53,285 nucleotides of DNA from Roseburia inulinivorans DSM 16841 (GCF_000174195.1 NZ_ACFY01000095.1:1-53285), one strand, 5' to 3'; counted from the stretch's first letter, positions 16,466 through 25,900 are shown. Numbers and translations: made by a program. The notes: generated by a model from the letters alone, not told the origin.

Positions 16466-17114
16466 CCGTATCTTCCTCCTGCGCTGCACGTGCCTCGATG
16501 ATCGCCTCATTCAGCTGCAGCATCTTGGCATCCAGCATAGAGACGATCTCCGAACATTCCCTTAAGTCTCTGCTGATATATTGTGGTGCATTTCCCTCGA
16601 ACTTATAATAAATCTTGTGTTCTAAACTTGCCCAGAAATCCATTGCCATCGTCCGTATCTGGATCTCAACCTTGGTATCAACCACCCGGTCAGACAAAAA
16701 AATCGGTACGGTCACTAACATATGATAGCTCTTATAACCGCTCTCCTTCGGATGCTTGATATAATCCTTCACGGATACCACCGTCAGATCATTCTGCTTA
16801 CCGATCATCTCCGCAAGCTTGTAAATATCGGACGTAAACGAACAAACAATGCGGATTCCTGCGATATCGTTGATATAGTCCACCATATTGTCAATGGAAC
16901 TCTCGTATCCATATCGTTTCAGCTTCTTGACAATACTCTCCGGTGATTTGATTCTGGACTTAATATATTCAATCGGGTTGTACTGGTGTACCTGCTGAAA
17001 TTCATCATTTAAGATCTCAACTTTGGTACTGACCTCCTTCAACGCTGACCGGTATAAAAAAATAATTGTATTCCAACTATCTACCCCTTCACTTAAGGTA
17101 AATGGTCTATCCAT
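16455..17114 (-). CDS. Small alarmone synthetase, (p)ppGpp synthetase (RelP/RelQ type)
   Basis: This 219-aa protein consists of a RelA/SpoT synthetase domain without hydrolase, TGS or ACT domains. Visible motifs are EYIKSRIKSPESIVKKLKR (GTP/ATP-binding lysine-rich helix), DIAGIRIVCSF, KDYIKHPKESGYKSYH, and VEIQIRTMAMDFWASLEHK with the catalytic Glu-Gln pair and the ExxxxYK-like end. It transfers pyrophosphate from ATP to GTP or GDP. I chose the ATG at 17114 with ttggagg upstream; the longer frame has no site. Its last codons overlap the start of the EAL protein by 11 nt, and the ABC-F gene follows, so a stress alarmone enzyme is tied to c-di-GMP turnover and a ribosome-acting ATPase. Confidence 0.95.
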   Translation of the reverse strand: MDRPFTLSEGVDSWNTIIFLYRSALKEVSTKVEILNDEFQQVHQYNPIEYIKSRIKSPESIVKKLKRYGYESSIDNMVDYINDIAGIRIVCSFTSDIYKLAEMIGKQNDLTVVSVKDYIKHPKESGYKSYHMLVTVPIFLSDRVVDTKVEIQIRTMAMDFWASLEHKIYYKFEGNAPQYISRDLRECSEIVSMLDAKMLQLNEAIIEARAAQEEDTDAV

Positions 17115-17184
17115 AATATTCCTCCAACAATATATTCCCCGTGCATGAAAAAAACTTTTATCCATCAACACTCATGCTCCCTTA

Positions 17185-17193
17185 AGTATACCA
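17185..17193 (-). promoter_or_regulatory. Candidate extended -10 promoter of the alarmone operon
   Basis: TGGTATACT on the minus strand (17193-17185) is an extended -10 element about 70 nt before the alarmone synthetase start, with no good -35. Confidence 0.3.
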
Positions 17194-17252
17194 TACTTTT
17201 CTATGATATGGGGAGTTATTTCAAAACTTTACTGTTTTTTCTATTCCTTTTT

Positions 17253-17774
17253 CTATTCCTGAAGGTATCCTTTCTCACGCAGCTTCTCACCGATGACCTG
17301 CAGCATCGGTTCCGTGTCTGCCTCCACTGTGTGCCAGTGTTTTCCACCGGTCAGCACATTTAACGGCTGGCTTTTGCTCTTTCTGATGCGCTCCATGAAT
17401 TCATCCACATCCATGCGGTTGCAGAGCATCAGATCCACCGTGATCTGACCATAGATGTCATGCTCCACCACAGCGTCTAACACCTTTCCGCCGTAATCTA
17501 CGATCGTGTATAATTCATCCTGCATCTGCTCTGTCGTGTGCTGCACACAAAAGCTTCTCTTTGGCTTCTGCGGACCTTTTCCCGGATTGTAAAGGAAATA
17601 ACCTTTGTTTGTGCTTAAAATATTCTTATTGGTAGCACGCAAAAGAGCAATATCCTGCACGATCACCTGACGGCTCACGCTGAATTTTTTTGCAAGGTCT
17701 GAACCACTGACCGGTTCTTTTTGGTTTGACATTATTTCAATGATTTTTTCCCGTCTGATATCCCCTTCTATCAC
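17253..17774 (-). CDS. niaR: Niacin-responsive transcriptional repressor NiaR
   Basis: The protein has an N-terminal winged helix (REKIIEIMSNQKEPVSGSDL, SVSRQVIVQDIALLRA) and a C-terminal 3H domain with the three spaced histidines (HTTEQMQDELYTIVDYGG, VVEHDIYGQITVDL, GGKHWHTV), the NiaR/YrxA layout for sensing nicotinate and repressing niacin uptake or NAD synthesis. I chose the GTG at 17774, which has AGGAGG nine nucleotides upstream, giving 173 aa. No NAD gene is adjacent in this window, so its target is elsewhere. An 87-aa gene lies upstream on the same strand. Confidence 0.92.
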   Translation of the reverse strand: MIEGDIRREKIIEIMSNQKEPVSGSDLAKKFSVSRQVIVQDIALLRATNKNILSTNKGYFLYNPGKGPQKPKRSFCVQHTTEQMQDELYTIVDYGGKVLDAVVEHDIYGQITVDLMLCNRMDVDEFMERIRKSKSQPLNVLTGGKHWHTVEADTEPMLQVIGEKLREKGYLQE

Positions 17775-17862
17775 GGCAACGCTCCTCCTACATCTCCTAT
17801 ACACATATCTATTCCGTTAATCTTCTTCGAATGCATGCATTTCTTCCATCCAGCTTCTTCCG

Positions 17863-18126
17863 TTAATCTTCCTCGATCACATGCATCTCCAGAAAATCAA
17901 AATCGATCGACTCAATGAAACTGTCCCGGGTAAATCTTGTCTTTGCATGGCGTTTGAATTCAGCAACATTGGCATCAAGCCAGATTGGTTTTCCAAGATC
18001 AAATGCATAGCACACTTCATCGATTGCCCTGAAAATTTTATGGGTACGTGTATCATCCGATTCGTCTGTGATGGTTGTATCCCGAAGCAGATGATTGTCT
18101 TTCATCATTTTAAACCAGATTCTCAT
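17863..18126 (-). CDS. Conserved-looking hypothetical 87-aa protein
   Basis: This small soluble protein starts in a 4-nt ATGA overlap with the upstream RNA methyltransferase, so the two are translationally coupled. It contains THKIFRAIDEVCYAFDLGKP and an acidic end, FDFLEMHVIEED. I do not recognise a domain. Coupling to a SpoU-type methyltransferase suggests, but does not show, an RNA- or translation-related role. Confidence 0.7.
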   Translation of the reverse strand: MRIWFKMMKDNHLLRDTTITDESDDTRTHKIFRAIDEVCYAFDLGKPIWLDANVAEFKRHAKTRFTRDSFIESIDFDFLEMHVIEED

Positions 18127-18941
18127 TCTTCCACTTTCCTAATATTACTCATTCTATCCTGCGACATACTTCTTATCCGCCGCTGCCGGTTTGTCTCATA
18201 CATCAAAAGCGATGCTGAAATGGCAGCATTTAAAGATTCCACCTGTCCACACATTGGAATTTTAATATAAGTATCCGCAAGATCAGCGGTTTCATCCGAC
18301 AGACCGTTTCCCTCATTTCCGATCATAAAGGCAGTGGCTCCTGTATAGTCCGGCTCATCGTACTGCATCTTTCCTTTCAGATGGGCAGCATACGTTTTTA
18401 CCCCTGCATTTTTCAGTTCACAGATGGTCTCTGCCAGATCTCTGGTCACAAAAAATGGCATGCGGTAAATACTTCCCATCGTTGAACGGATTGTTTTCGG
18501 ATTGAAAAGATCGACGGTTGTATGATTCATGACCACACCGCTGATTCCTGCGCCCTCTCCGGTGCGCAGCATCGTCCCAAGATTTCCCGGGTCCTGGATG
18601 CTCTCTAAAATCAGAAGATGCGTGTCTGCCCCTTTTAACAGTTCTTCCAGACGATACTGTGGCTTTCTGACCAGACAGAGAATCCCCTGCGGTGTCTGCG
18701 TATCTGATACCGCTTTGAATACAGAATCTGATACGATCTCATAGGTATAGCCTGCAAGCATTTTATCATTCTCTGCAAAAAAACTCTCCGACACATACAC
18801 CTGTTTTAACCACTCTTCCGGAACTTCCTGAAACATTTTCCGTCCCTCTACGACAAAGAGTTCCTGTTCGTTTCTCGCTTTTGCCTTTTTCATCAGAAGC
18901 ATCAGATTCTTCATCTGCTGATTGCTTGTACTTGTGATCAT
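18123..18941 (-). CDS. SpoU/TrmH-family RNA 2'-O-methyltransferase
   Basis: The 272-aa protein has an N-terminal substrate-binding domain (MLLMKKAKARNEQELFVVEG) and the knotted SpoU catalytic domain with its three motifs: DPGNLGTMLRTGEGAG, AFMIGNEGNGLSDE and IPMCGQVESLNAAISASLLM. It methylates ribose in rRNA or tRNA with S-adenosylmethionine; the RlmB/TsnR-like subgroup is likely but the target base cannot be read from sequence. The start at 18941 has ttggag upstream; the longer frame to 18995 crosses the pfkA terminator. Confidence 0.92.
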   Translation of the reverse strand: MITSTSNQQMKNLMLLMKKAKARNEQELFVVEGRKMFQEVPEEWLKQVYVSESFFAENDKMLAGYTYEIVSDSVFKAVSDTQTPQGILCLVRKPQYRLEELLKGADTHLLILESIQDPGNLGTMLRTGEGAGISGVVMNHTTVDLFNPKTIRSTMGSIYRMPFFVTRDLAETICELKNAGVKTYAAHLKGKMQYDEPDYTGATAFMIGNEGNGLSDETADLADTYIKIPMCGQVESLNAAISASLLMYETNRQRRIRSMSQDRMSNIRKVEE

Positions 18942-18978
18942 ACTTTTCTCCAAACAAATCTTTTTCTTATATGTCATA

Positions 18979-19010
18979 AAAACTCCACGAACCAAAATCC
19001 GTGGAGTTTT
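18979..19010 (-). terminator. Terminator of pfkA
   Basis: An 11-bp stem (AAAACTCCACG at 18979-18989 with 19000-19010) is followed by a U-run on the minus strand, 34 nt after the pfkA stop. Confidence 0.8.
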
Positions 19011-19043
19011 AAATTCTTTCCTGTATTTCGTAATGATTCCAAA

Positions 19044-20018
19044 TTAGATGGATAAGTTCTTAGCGATCTGATATTCGTACTCTGGGATCTCTTTCTTCAT
19101 TGCAAGAGCCTCATCAATATCAAAATCAACAAAAGCGCCATGACGATATCCAACGACACGGTTTGTCTTTCCCTCACACAGAAGGTCTACTGCAAGTGCT
19201 CCCATGGTTGAAGCATATACACGGTCTTTTGCTGTCGGAGAACCACCACGCTGCATATGTCCTAAGATGGTAGCACGTGTCTCAATACCGGTAGCTGCCT
19301 CAATACGTTTTGCCATGCTTGCAGAATGTCCGATACCCTCGGCATTTACGATGATATGATGTTTCTTGCCATGTTTACGTTTTTCGATGATGTTATTTAC
19401 TAACTTCTGCTCGTCGTAATCATATTTTTCCGGTAACAGGATATCCTCTGCTCCGTTTGCGATACCACACCATAAAGCGATGTATCCGGCGCCACGTCCC
19501 ATAACCTCGATGATAGAACATCTCTCATGGGAAGTAGAGGTATCACGTACTTTATCAATTGCCTCCATTGCTGTATTGACAGCGGTATCAAATCCGATGG
19601 TGTACTCAGTACATGCGATATCTAAGTCTATGGTTCCCGGAAGACCGATCGTATTGATTCCAAGTGCTGCCAACTTCTGGGCACCCTTGAAAGATCCGTC
19701 ACCACCGATTACGATGATTCCATCGATACCATGTTTCTTACAGATCTCAGCACCTTTCTGCTGACCTTCCGGTGTTGTAAACTCCATACAGCGTGCTGTC
19801 TGTAAAATCGTACCACCACGCTCTATAATATCAGATACGTCCTTTGCTTCCATATCTACGATTTCTTCCTGAAGAAGTCCTGCGTATCCTCTCTTAATTC
19901 CTTTTACCTTTAATCCTTTTACAATTGCCTCTCTTACAACTGCACGAATTGCTGCGTTCATTCCAGGTGCATCTCCGCCACTGGTAAGTACACCGATTGT
20001 CTTGATCTCTTTTGCCAT
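19044..20018 (-). CDS. pfkA: ATP-dependent 6-phosphofructokinase
   Basis: The 324-aa enzyme phosphorylates fructose 6-phosphate in glycolysis. Visible motifs are the ATP site TSGGDAPGMNAAIR, GGDGSF (the Gly typical of ATP rather than pyrophosphate enzymes), the catalytic loop GTIDLDI, MGRGAGYIALW and the allosteric/subunit region with REGRN-like residues replaced by RMEIKAA-like clade variants. In Escherichia and Bacillus enzymes the catalytic loop is GTIDNDI; the Asn-to-Leu change here keeps both aspartates and is likely clade-specific. It follows dnaE, a gene order common in Firmicutes, and has its own 5' region with a 9-bp palindrome. Confidence 0.95.
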   Translation of the reverse strand: MAKEIKTIGVLTSGGDAPGMNAAIRAVVREAIVKGLKVKGIKRGYAGLLQEEIVDMEAKDVSDIIERGGTILQTARCMEFTTPEGQQKGAEICKKHGIDGIIVIGGDGSFKGAQKLAALGINTIGLPGTIDLDIACTEYTIGFDTAVNTAMEAIDKVRDTSTSHERCSIIEVMGRGAGYIALWCGIANGAEDILLPEKYDYDEQKLVNNIIEKRKHGKKHHIIVNAEGIGHSASMAKRIEAATGIETRATILGHMQRGGSPTAKDRVYASTMGALAVDLLCEGKTNRVVGYRHGAFVDFDIDEALAMKKEIPEYEYQIAKNLSI

Positions 20019-20055
20019 TTTATAAGTTCCCTCCTAAAAATAAATATACCCATTG

Positions 20056-20083
20056 AATATCTGTTTACCCATTTACAGATATT
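20056..20083. other. 9-bp inverted repeat upstream of pfkA
   Basis: AATATCTGT (20056-20064) and its complement (20075-20083) are separated by 10 nt between dnaE and pfkA. It may be an operator or a weak hairpin; there is no U-run, so not a classical terminator. Confidence 0.35.
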
Positions 20084-20114
20084 TATTTATCTAATCTACA
20101 CTATTTTAATATCT

Positions 20115-23100
20115 TTACGCTCTCTTTTCAATGCTCTTTTCTACAACTTTTACATTATTTTCACCCAGAAAGTTCGTCAAATTGTTCACAATCTCCTGAT
20201 TTATGCAGATATTGTAGTTATTTGGCAGTCGTTTCATTGCTTTTATGGATGAAATGTAAATGACAACCGAATCTCTTCCATCCGAATCATGAAGCTTTCC
20301 ATAAAGTTCCTGCTCCTTCGCCTCAAACTCTTCCTTCGTGGAAAACTGAAGCCAGAGTTCCCTTTTTACACTGTCAAAAGAAGTGATCTGCTCACAGATG
20401 ATCTTTCCGTTCTTATCTTCCTCCACATTAGCCCGTCCGGTGATAAATACCTTCTCATCCTCATTTAATAAGGAACTGTACTTCTCATAGCTGTTCGGGA
20501 ATACAATCACTTCCACAGTTCCGACGAGGTCTTCTAATGTGAGAAATGCCATGACTTTATTGTTTTTCGTGTACTTGACCGTCTTTTCTGTGATCATTCC
20601 GCCGACTGTGACTTTCTGGTTATCCTTTACCTTCACCTCATTTGTCTCTTCATCCAGGACAAAATCCGTTGTGACCGCCGAAATATTCTTGCGCCAGCGT
20701 TCCTCATATTCCTCCAGCGGATGTCCCGTCAGATAAATGCCGAGCACCTCTTTTTCAAAACCAAGCTTGATCTCCTTGCTGTACTCCTCCAGTTGTGGAA
20801 GACGGATCTCATAGTCCTTTTTCTCTTCCTCCGGCACAAGATCAAAGAGTGTCATCTGACCGGACATACTCTTTTTCTTCTCCGAGGCAAGGTTGTCCAT
20901 GATCGTGGAAAAAACAGTGATCATCTGCTGTCTGTTTCCGTCAAGCCCATCTAGCGCCCCTGCTTTGATCAGGTTTTCCACCGCACGTTTGTTGACTTCA
21001 CGGCAGGAAACACGCTCCAAAAAGCTTTGCAGTGTCTTATAAGTTCCATTCTCCTCACGCTCCTGCAGGATCAGATCCACGACCGGTCTTCCGATGCTCT
21101 TGATCGCATACAGACCATAGCGGATGTTATCTCCAACTGCGGTAAAGACACCTTCCCCTTCGTTTACGTCCGGTGGAAGCACTTTGATTCCCATCTGGCG
21201 GCAGGTAAAAATATACTCGGAAACTTTTCTGGTATTATCGATCACAGATGTCATCAGCGCTGCCATAAATTCTACCGGATAGTAATATTTAAAATACGCT
21301 GTCTGGTAGGAAACCACTGCATAAGCCGCTGCATGTGATTTATTAAATGCATATTTTGCAAAATCCACCATGGAATCGTAGATCTTATTCGCTGCCTGCT
21401 CGCTGATATCGTTTGCAATACAGCCTTTGATTCCCTGTTCCTCGTTGCCGTAAACAAAGTTCTGACGCTCTGCATCAATGACATACTGTTTCTTTTTGCT
21501 CATGGCACGGCGGATATTGTCCGCCTGTCCCATCGTGTACCCGGCAAGTTCCTGCACGATCTGCATCACCTGCTCCTGATAAACGATACAGCCATAGGTC
21601 GGCTCTAAGATCGGTTCTAATTCTTTGCATTCGTAAGTAATACTGTCGCGCTCATTTTTTCCTTTGATATACTTTGGAATAAAGTCCATTGGTCCAGGAC
21701 GATACAGGGAAATTCCGGCGATGACATCCTCTAAGCTCTGTGGTTTTAACTCCTTCATGAAGTTTTTCATTCCGGCACTTTCAAGCTGGAACACACCCTC
21801 GGTTCTTCCGGTTCCGATGTAGTCTAATACTTTTTTATCATTGTAGTCGATAAGAACTGCATCCGGATCGGTATGATCATTATAATCGATGTGATTGACA
21901 TCGATTTTGATTCCATGGTTCTTATATACGAGATCTGCGGCATCCTTGATGACCGTCAACGTTCTAAGTCCAAGGAAGTCCATTTTCAAAAGTCCAAGTT
22001 CCTCGATGGTCGTCATGATAAACTGTGTCGTGATTGTTCCGTCGGACGCCCTCGACAGTGGAACATACTCATCCATCGCTTTCTGTGAGATCACAACGCC
22101 CGCTGCATGCATAGAAGTATGCCGTGGCAGTCCCTCTAAACGTTTTGACATATCGATCAGTGTACGTACATTCTCGTCCGATTCGTACATGCCGCGGAGT
22201 TCCGGATTCATCTGCAGTGCTTTTTCAATCGTAATATTCAGTTCATTTGGGATCATCTTTGCAATAGTATCACAAAAACTATATGGCAGATCCATCACCC
22301 GCCCCACATCACGGATCACACCTTTTGCTGCCAGCGTACCGAATGTCACGATCTGCGAAACACAATCCTTGCCATATTTTTTCACGACATAATCGATCAC
22401 TTCGCTTCGTCTCTCATAACAGAAATCGATATCGATATCGGGCATGGTAACTCGCTCCGGATTTAAGAAACGCTCAAACAGCAGATTATACTTGATCGGA
22501 TCAATGTTCGTGATACCTGTGGTATAAGAAACAAGGCTTCCTGCGGCACTTCCACGCCCCGGGCCTACCGGAATCCCATGGGTTCTCGCATAATTGATAA
22601 AATCCCATACGATCAAAAAATAATCAACATATCCCATTTTCCGGATGACATTAAGCTCATAATCAAGCTTCGGAAGCAGTTCCTCATGGCGGTCCGGGTA
22701 ACGCTTTACCAGTCCCTCATGACACAGCTTATTCAGATAAGTCCATGAGTCGTAACCTTCCGGCACCTCGAAATGTGGCAGTTTTGTCACACCGAACTCA
22801 ATCTCCACATGGCAGCGGTCTGCGATCTTTTGTGTGTTGTCGATTGCCTGACTTGCAAAGGAAAAAAGCTTCCGCATCTCTTCCTCTGACTTCACATAAT
22901 ACTGGCCGCCCTCGTAGCGCATACGGTTCTCATCGGACAATTTCTTTCCGGTCTGGATACAGAGCAGGATATCGTGTGCCTCCGCATCTTCCGCGTAGGT
23001 GTAATGTACGTCGTTTGTCGCAACCAGTTCAATGCCTGTCTCCTGGCTCATCCGCACAAGCTGTGGATTGACCATCTGCTGCTCCGGGATTCCATGATCC

Positions 23101-23627
23101 TGTAATTCCAGGAAAAAGTTTCCTTTTCCAAAGCAGTTTTCATACTTTTCGGCAACTTTTTTTGCCTCATCATAAAGTCCTTTTACAAGATAGCGCTGTA
23201 CCTCTCCCGCAAGGCACGCACTCAGCGCAATGATTCCACTGTGATACTGCTGTAATACTTCCATATCCACACGGGGTTTGTAATAATACCCATCCACAAA
23301 CCCTTTGGATACAATTTTCATCAGGTTCTGATAGCCCTCATTATTCTCAGCTAACAGCACCAGATGGTAATAACGATCCTCCCCATGCGCTGCCTCTCTG
23401 TCAAATCGGGAGTTCGGTGCCACGTACACCTCACAGCCAAGGATTGGATTGATACCTGCTGCCTTCGCAGCCTTGTAAAAGTCAATGACACCAAACATCA
23501 CTCCATGGTCTGTGATCGCTGCACTGTTCATGCCAAGCTCTTTCACTCTTGCAACATATTCTTTTATTTTATTCGAGCCATCCAGAAGGGAAAACTCTGT
23601 ATGCACATGGAGATGGGTAAATGCCAT
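20115..23627 (-). CDS. dnaE: DNA polymerase III alpha subunit (DnaE type)
   Basis: The 1170-aa replicative polymerase begins with a PHP domain (HLHVHTEFSLLDG at 5-17, EVYVAPNS), followed by the polymerase catalytic core with PDIDIDF at 396-402 and GPGRGSAAGSLVSY at 355-368, the helix-hairpin-helix region, and a C-terminal OB fold (VTVGGMITEKTVKYTKNN). It is the DnaE rather than PolC type because there is no internal 3'-5' exonuclease. It lies 11 nt downstream of trpS and before pfkA. Length and all catalytic aspartates are normal. Confidence 0.97.
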   Translation of the reverse strand: MAFTHLHVHTEFSLLDGSNKIKEYVARVKELGMNSAAITDHGVMFGVIDFYKAAKAAGINPILGCEVYVAPNSRFDREAAHGEDRYYHLVLLAENNEGYQNLMKIVSKGFVDGYYYKPRVDMEVLQQYHSGIIALSACLAGEVQRYLVKGLYDEAKKVAEKYENCFGKGNFFLELQDHGIPEQQMVNPQLVRMSQETGIELVATNDVHYTYAEDAEAHDILLCIQTGKKLSDENRMRYEGGQYYVKSEEEMRKLFSFASQAIDNTQKIADRCHVEIEFGVTKLPHFEVPEGYDSWTYLNKLCHEGLVKRYPDRHEELLPKLDYELNVIRKMGYVDYFLIVWDFINYARTHGIPVGPGRGSAAGSLVSYTTGITNIDPIKYNLLFERFLNPERVTMPDIDIDFCYERRSEVIDYVVKKYGKDCVSQIVTFGTLAAKGVIRDVGRVMDLPYSFCDTIAKMIPNELNITIEKALQMNPELRGMYESDENVRTLIDMSKRLEGLPRHTSMHAAGVVISQKAMDEYVPLSRASDGTITTQFIMTTIEELGLLKMDFLGLRTLTVIKDAADLVYKNHGIKIDVNHIDYNDHTDPDAVLIDYNDKKVLDYIGTGRTEGVFQLESAGMKNFMKELKPQSLEDVIAGISLYRPGPMDFIPKYIKGKNERDSITYECKELEPILEPTYGCIVYQEQVMQIVQELAGYTMGQADNIRRAMSKKKQYVIDAERQNFVYGNEEQGIKGCIANDISEQAANKIYDSMVDFAKYAFNKSHAAAYAVVSYQTAYFKYYYPVEFMAALMTSVIDNTRKVSEYIFTCRQMGIKVLPPDVNEGEGVFTAVGDNIRYGLYAIKSIGRPVVDLILQEREENGTYKTLQSFLERVSCREVNKRAVENLIKAGALDGLDGNRQQMITVFSTIMDNLASEKKKSMSGQMTLFDLVPEEEKKDYEIRLPQLEEYSKEIKLGFEKEVLGIYLTGHPLEEYEERWRKNISAVTTDFVLDEETNEVKVKDNQKVTVGGMITEKTVKYTKNNKVMAFLTLEDLVGTVEVIVFPNSYEKYSSLLNEDEKVFITGRANVEEDKNGKIICEQITSFDSVKRELWLQFSTKEEFEAKEQELYGKLHDSDGRDSVVIYISSIKAMKRLPNNYNICINQEIVNNLTNFLGENNVKVVEKSIEKRA

Positions 23628-23638
23628 TTTCTTTCTTC

Positions 23639-24736
23639 CTATTCGTTAAATTTTTGAATCTGCTCTTCCAGAAAAGCCGGATCATCAAAGTAATTGATCT
23701 TCATGGCCGCTTTGACTTCACTTAATGTCTGAGCTGCTGTCTCTGCTGCCACTTCGCTGCCTTTTTTCAAAATCTCATAAACACCTTCGATGTTCTTCTC
23801 ATACTCGGCTCTTCTTGCGCGGATTGGGCTTAATTCTTCCTGAAGAACGTTATTTAAAAACTTCTTCACTTTGACATCGCCTAATCCACCGCGTTTATAG
23901 TGATCTTTTAACTCATCCAGATTTGCATATTCAGGTAAGTACTCTGCAAAATGTCCTTCGTTGCTGAACGCATCCAGATAAGTAAATACGGTATTTCCTT
24001 CGAGTTTTCCCGGATCTTCGATACGGATATGATCCGGATCTGTAAACATGGACATGACTTTTTTCTTCACATCTGCCTCGGATTCTGACAGATAAATACA
24101 GTTGCCTAAGGATTTGCTCATCTTTGCTTTTCCGTCAATACCCGGAAGTCTCAAGCATGCTTTATTCGATGGAAGCAGGATTTCAGGATCCACTAAAGTC
24201 TCTCCATACACTGCATTGAATTTGTGCACGATCTCCTTCGTCTGCTCTAACATTGGAAGCTGATCTTCCCCAACCGGAACAGTCGTTGCCTTAAATGCAG
24301 TGATATCGGCCGCCTGGCTGATCGGATAGTTGAAAAATCCCATCGGGATACTTGTCTCAAAATTACGCATCTGAATCTCTGCTTTTACCGTTGGATTGCG
24401 CTGCAGACGGGATACTGTCACCAGATTCATATAGTAGAAAGTCAGTTCTGTCAGTTCTGCCACATGAGACTGGATAAAAATATTGGATTTTGCAGGATCA
24501 AGCCCTACGGATAAATAATCCAATGCAACTTCCATGATATTATCACGGATTTTTGCCGGGTTGTCCGCATTATCAGTGAGTGCCTGCGCGTCTGCGATCA
24601 TAATGAAAATCTTATCAAATTCCCCGGAATTCTGTAATTCCACTCTTCTTTTTAAAGAGCCGACATAATGTCCGACATGAAGCTTTCCTGTTGGTCTGTC
24701 GCCTGTTAAAATGATTTTTGGTTTCTTATTTTCCAT
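23639..24736 (-). CDS. trpS: Tryptophanyl-tRNA synthetase
   Basis: The 365-aa class I synthetase has the HIGH-like motif TGKLHVGHYVG near residue 16 and KMSKSLGN near residue 210, with the Trp-binding pattern DYLSVGLDP and GEDQLPMLEQT. An ataaggagat site precedes the start. I found no T-box leader, so it is driven by an ordinary promoter at 24819-24847. dnaE follows after 11 nt, so the two are probably co-transcribed. Confidence 0.95.
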   Translation of the reverse strand: MENKKPKIILTGDRPTGKLHVGHYVGSLKRRVELQNSGEFDKIFIMIADAQALTDNADNPAKIRDNIMEVALDYLSVGLDPAKSNIFIQSHVAELTELTFYYMNLVTVSRLQRNPTVKAEIQMRNFETSIPMGFFNYPISQAADITAFKATTVPVGEDQLPMLEQTKEIVHKFNAVYGETLVDPEILLPSNKACLRLPGIDGKAKMSKSLGNCIYLSESEADVKKKVMSMFTDPDHIRIEDPGKLEGNTVFTYLDAFSNEGHFAEYLPEYANLDELKDHYKRGGLGDVKVKKFLNNVLQEELSPIRARRAEYEKNIEGVYEILKKGSEVAAETAAQTLSEVKAAMKINYFDDPAFLEEQIQKFNE

Positions 24737-24818
24737 ATTAAAAATATCTCCTTATTTCTATACTGCCATCGTTCTTATTCCGGGCCTCCTGCCAGAAATA
24801 AAAACATACCTGTCTGTT

Positions 24819-24847
24819 ATTATATAATTTTCTGTCTCATCACGCAA
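24819..24847 (-). promoter_or_regulatory. Promoter of trpS-dnaE
   Basis: Minus strand -35 TTGCGT (24847-24842), 17-nt spacer, -10 TATAAT (24824-24819), leader of about 75 nt without T-box features. Confidence 0.6.
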
Positions 24848-24987
24848 GAGCGCATCATGATTGTTTTTTGCCGAGTTTTTTGGTATTTATAAATTGTTTC
24901 AAATGTGATAAAATTTTAACGAAGTTATGACTGGAAGAAAGGAAATATCCAATTATCATCTAAAAAATTGGATGATACGTGTGAATT

Positions 24988-25842
24988 ATGAAAATAGGAC
25001 TTGTTGTAGAAGGCGGTGGCATGAAATGTGCCTACAGCGCCGGAATTTTAGATAAATTTTTAGATGACCATATTCAGTTTGACTACTGTATCGGCGTATC
25101 TGCGGGTGCAGCAAACACGCTGTCCTATCTTGCAGGACAACGTGGAAGAAATCTCCGTTTTTATACGGAACATTTAAGTGATCCCCGGTATTTAAGTGTA
25201 CACAGTCTGATTCGAACCGGGAGTCTGTTCGGTCTGCAATACATTTACGGAACACTGACCAATTCTGACGGCAAAGACCCGATTGATTACGATGCAATCA
25301 TGAAAAATCCAGCAGAATTTTATATGCCTGCCACGGATGCCGTCACCGGAACAGCCACTTACTTTTCCAAATACGATATTGTGCGCGACGATTATCGCAC
25401 ACTCATGGCAACCTGCGCCCTGCCGGGATTCTGTCGTCCGGTTCAGGTTAATCACCATTACTACTATGATGGCGGCGTTGCGGATTCTATTCCGGTGCAG
25501 CACGCTTTAGATGATGGCTGCGACAAACTTGTTGTGATTTTATCCAATCCAAGGGACTTTGTAAAACAGCCAGAAGCCCATCGCCCGATTTATAAACGGA
25601 TGCTTCACAAATACCCAAAGACCATAGAAGGGATCGACCATCGCCACATCAATTATCAGGCGTCCATTGACCTTACCGCCAAACTGGAAAAAGAAGGAAA
25701 AGCTTTTGTTTTCGCACCAAGTAAACATTTAAACCTCGGCACTTTTTCCAAAGATGCGGCGCTTGAACAAAAACTTTATGATCTGGGTGTTTTCGATTAC
25801 AAAACACAGTCTGGAAAGCTTCTCGCGTTTTTGCAGAAGTAA
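24988..25842 (+). CDS. Patatin-like phospholipase/esterase
   Basis: The 284-aa protein has the patatin oxyanion motif EGGGMKCAYSAGIL at 8-21, the nucleophile elbow GVSAGAA (Ser in GxSxG) and the catalytic DGGVADSIP. It belongs to the YjjU-like single-domain bacterial group and should hydrolyse acyl esters of lipids. There is no signal peptide. The start codon lacks a nearby Shine-Dalgarno site: the closest aaagga is about 44 nt away, and two alternative stem-loops (CCAATT/AATTGG and TATCATC/GATGATA) lie between. It converges with clpB across a shared terminator. Confidence 0.92.
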   Translation: MKIGLVVEGGGMKCAYSAGILDKFLDDHIQFDYCIGVSAGAANTLSYLAGQRGRNLRFYTEHLSDPRYLSVHSLIRTGSLFGLQYIYGTLTNSDGKDPIDYDAIMKNPAEFYMPATDAVTGTATYFSKYDIVRDDYRTLMATCALPGFCRPVQVNHHYYYDGGVADSIPVQHALDDGCDKLVVILSNPRDFVKQPEAHRPIYKRMLHKYPKTIEGIDHRHINYQASIDLTAKLEKEGKAFVFAPSKHLNLGTFSKDAALEQKLYDLGVFDYKTQSGKLLAFLQK

Positions 25843-25900
25843 CATAGCTTCGAAACTCTCTTTTTTCAGCTTTACTTCACAGTTGAAAACATGCAAAATA

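Noticed and set aside
24737..24987. T-box leader for trpS
   Set aside because: No GGTGG-type T-box sequence, terminator or stem I motif is present.
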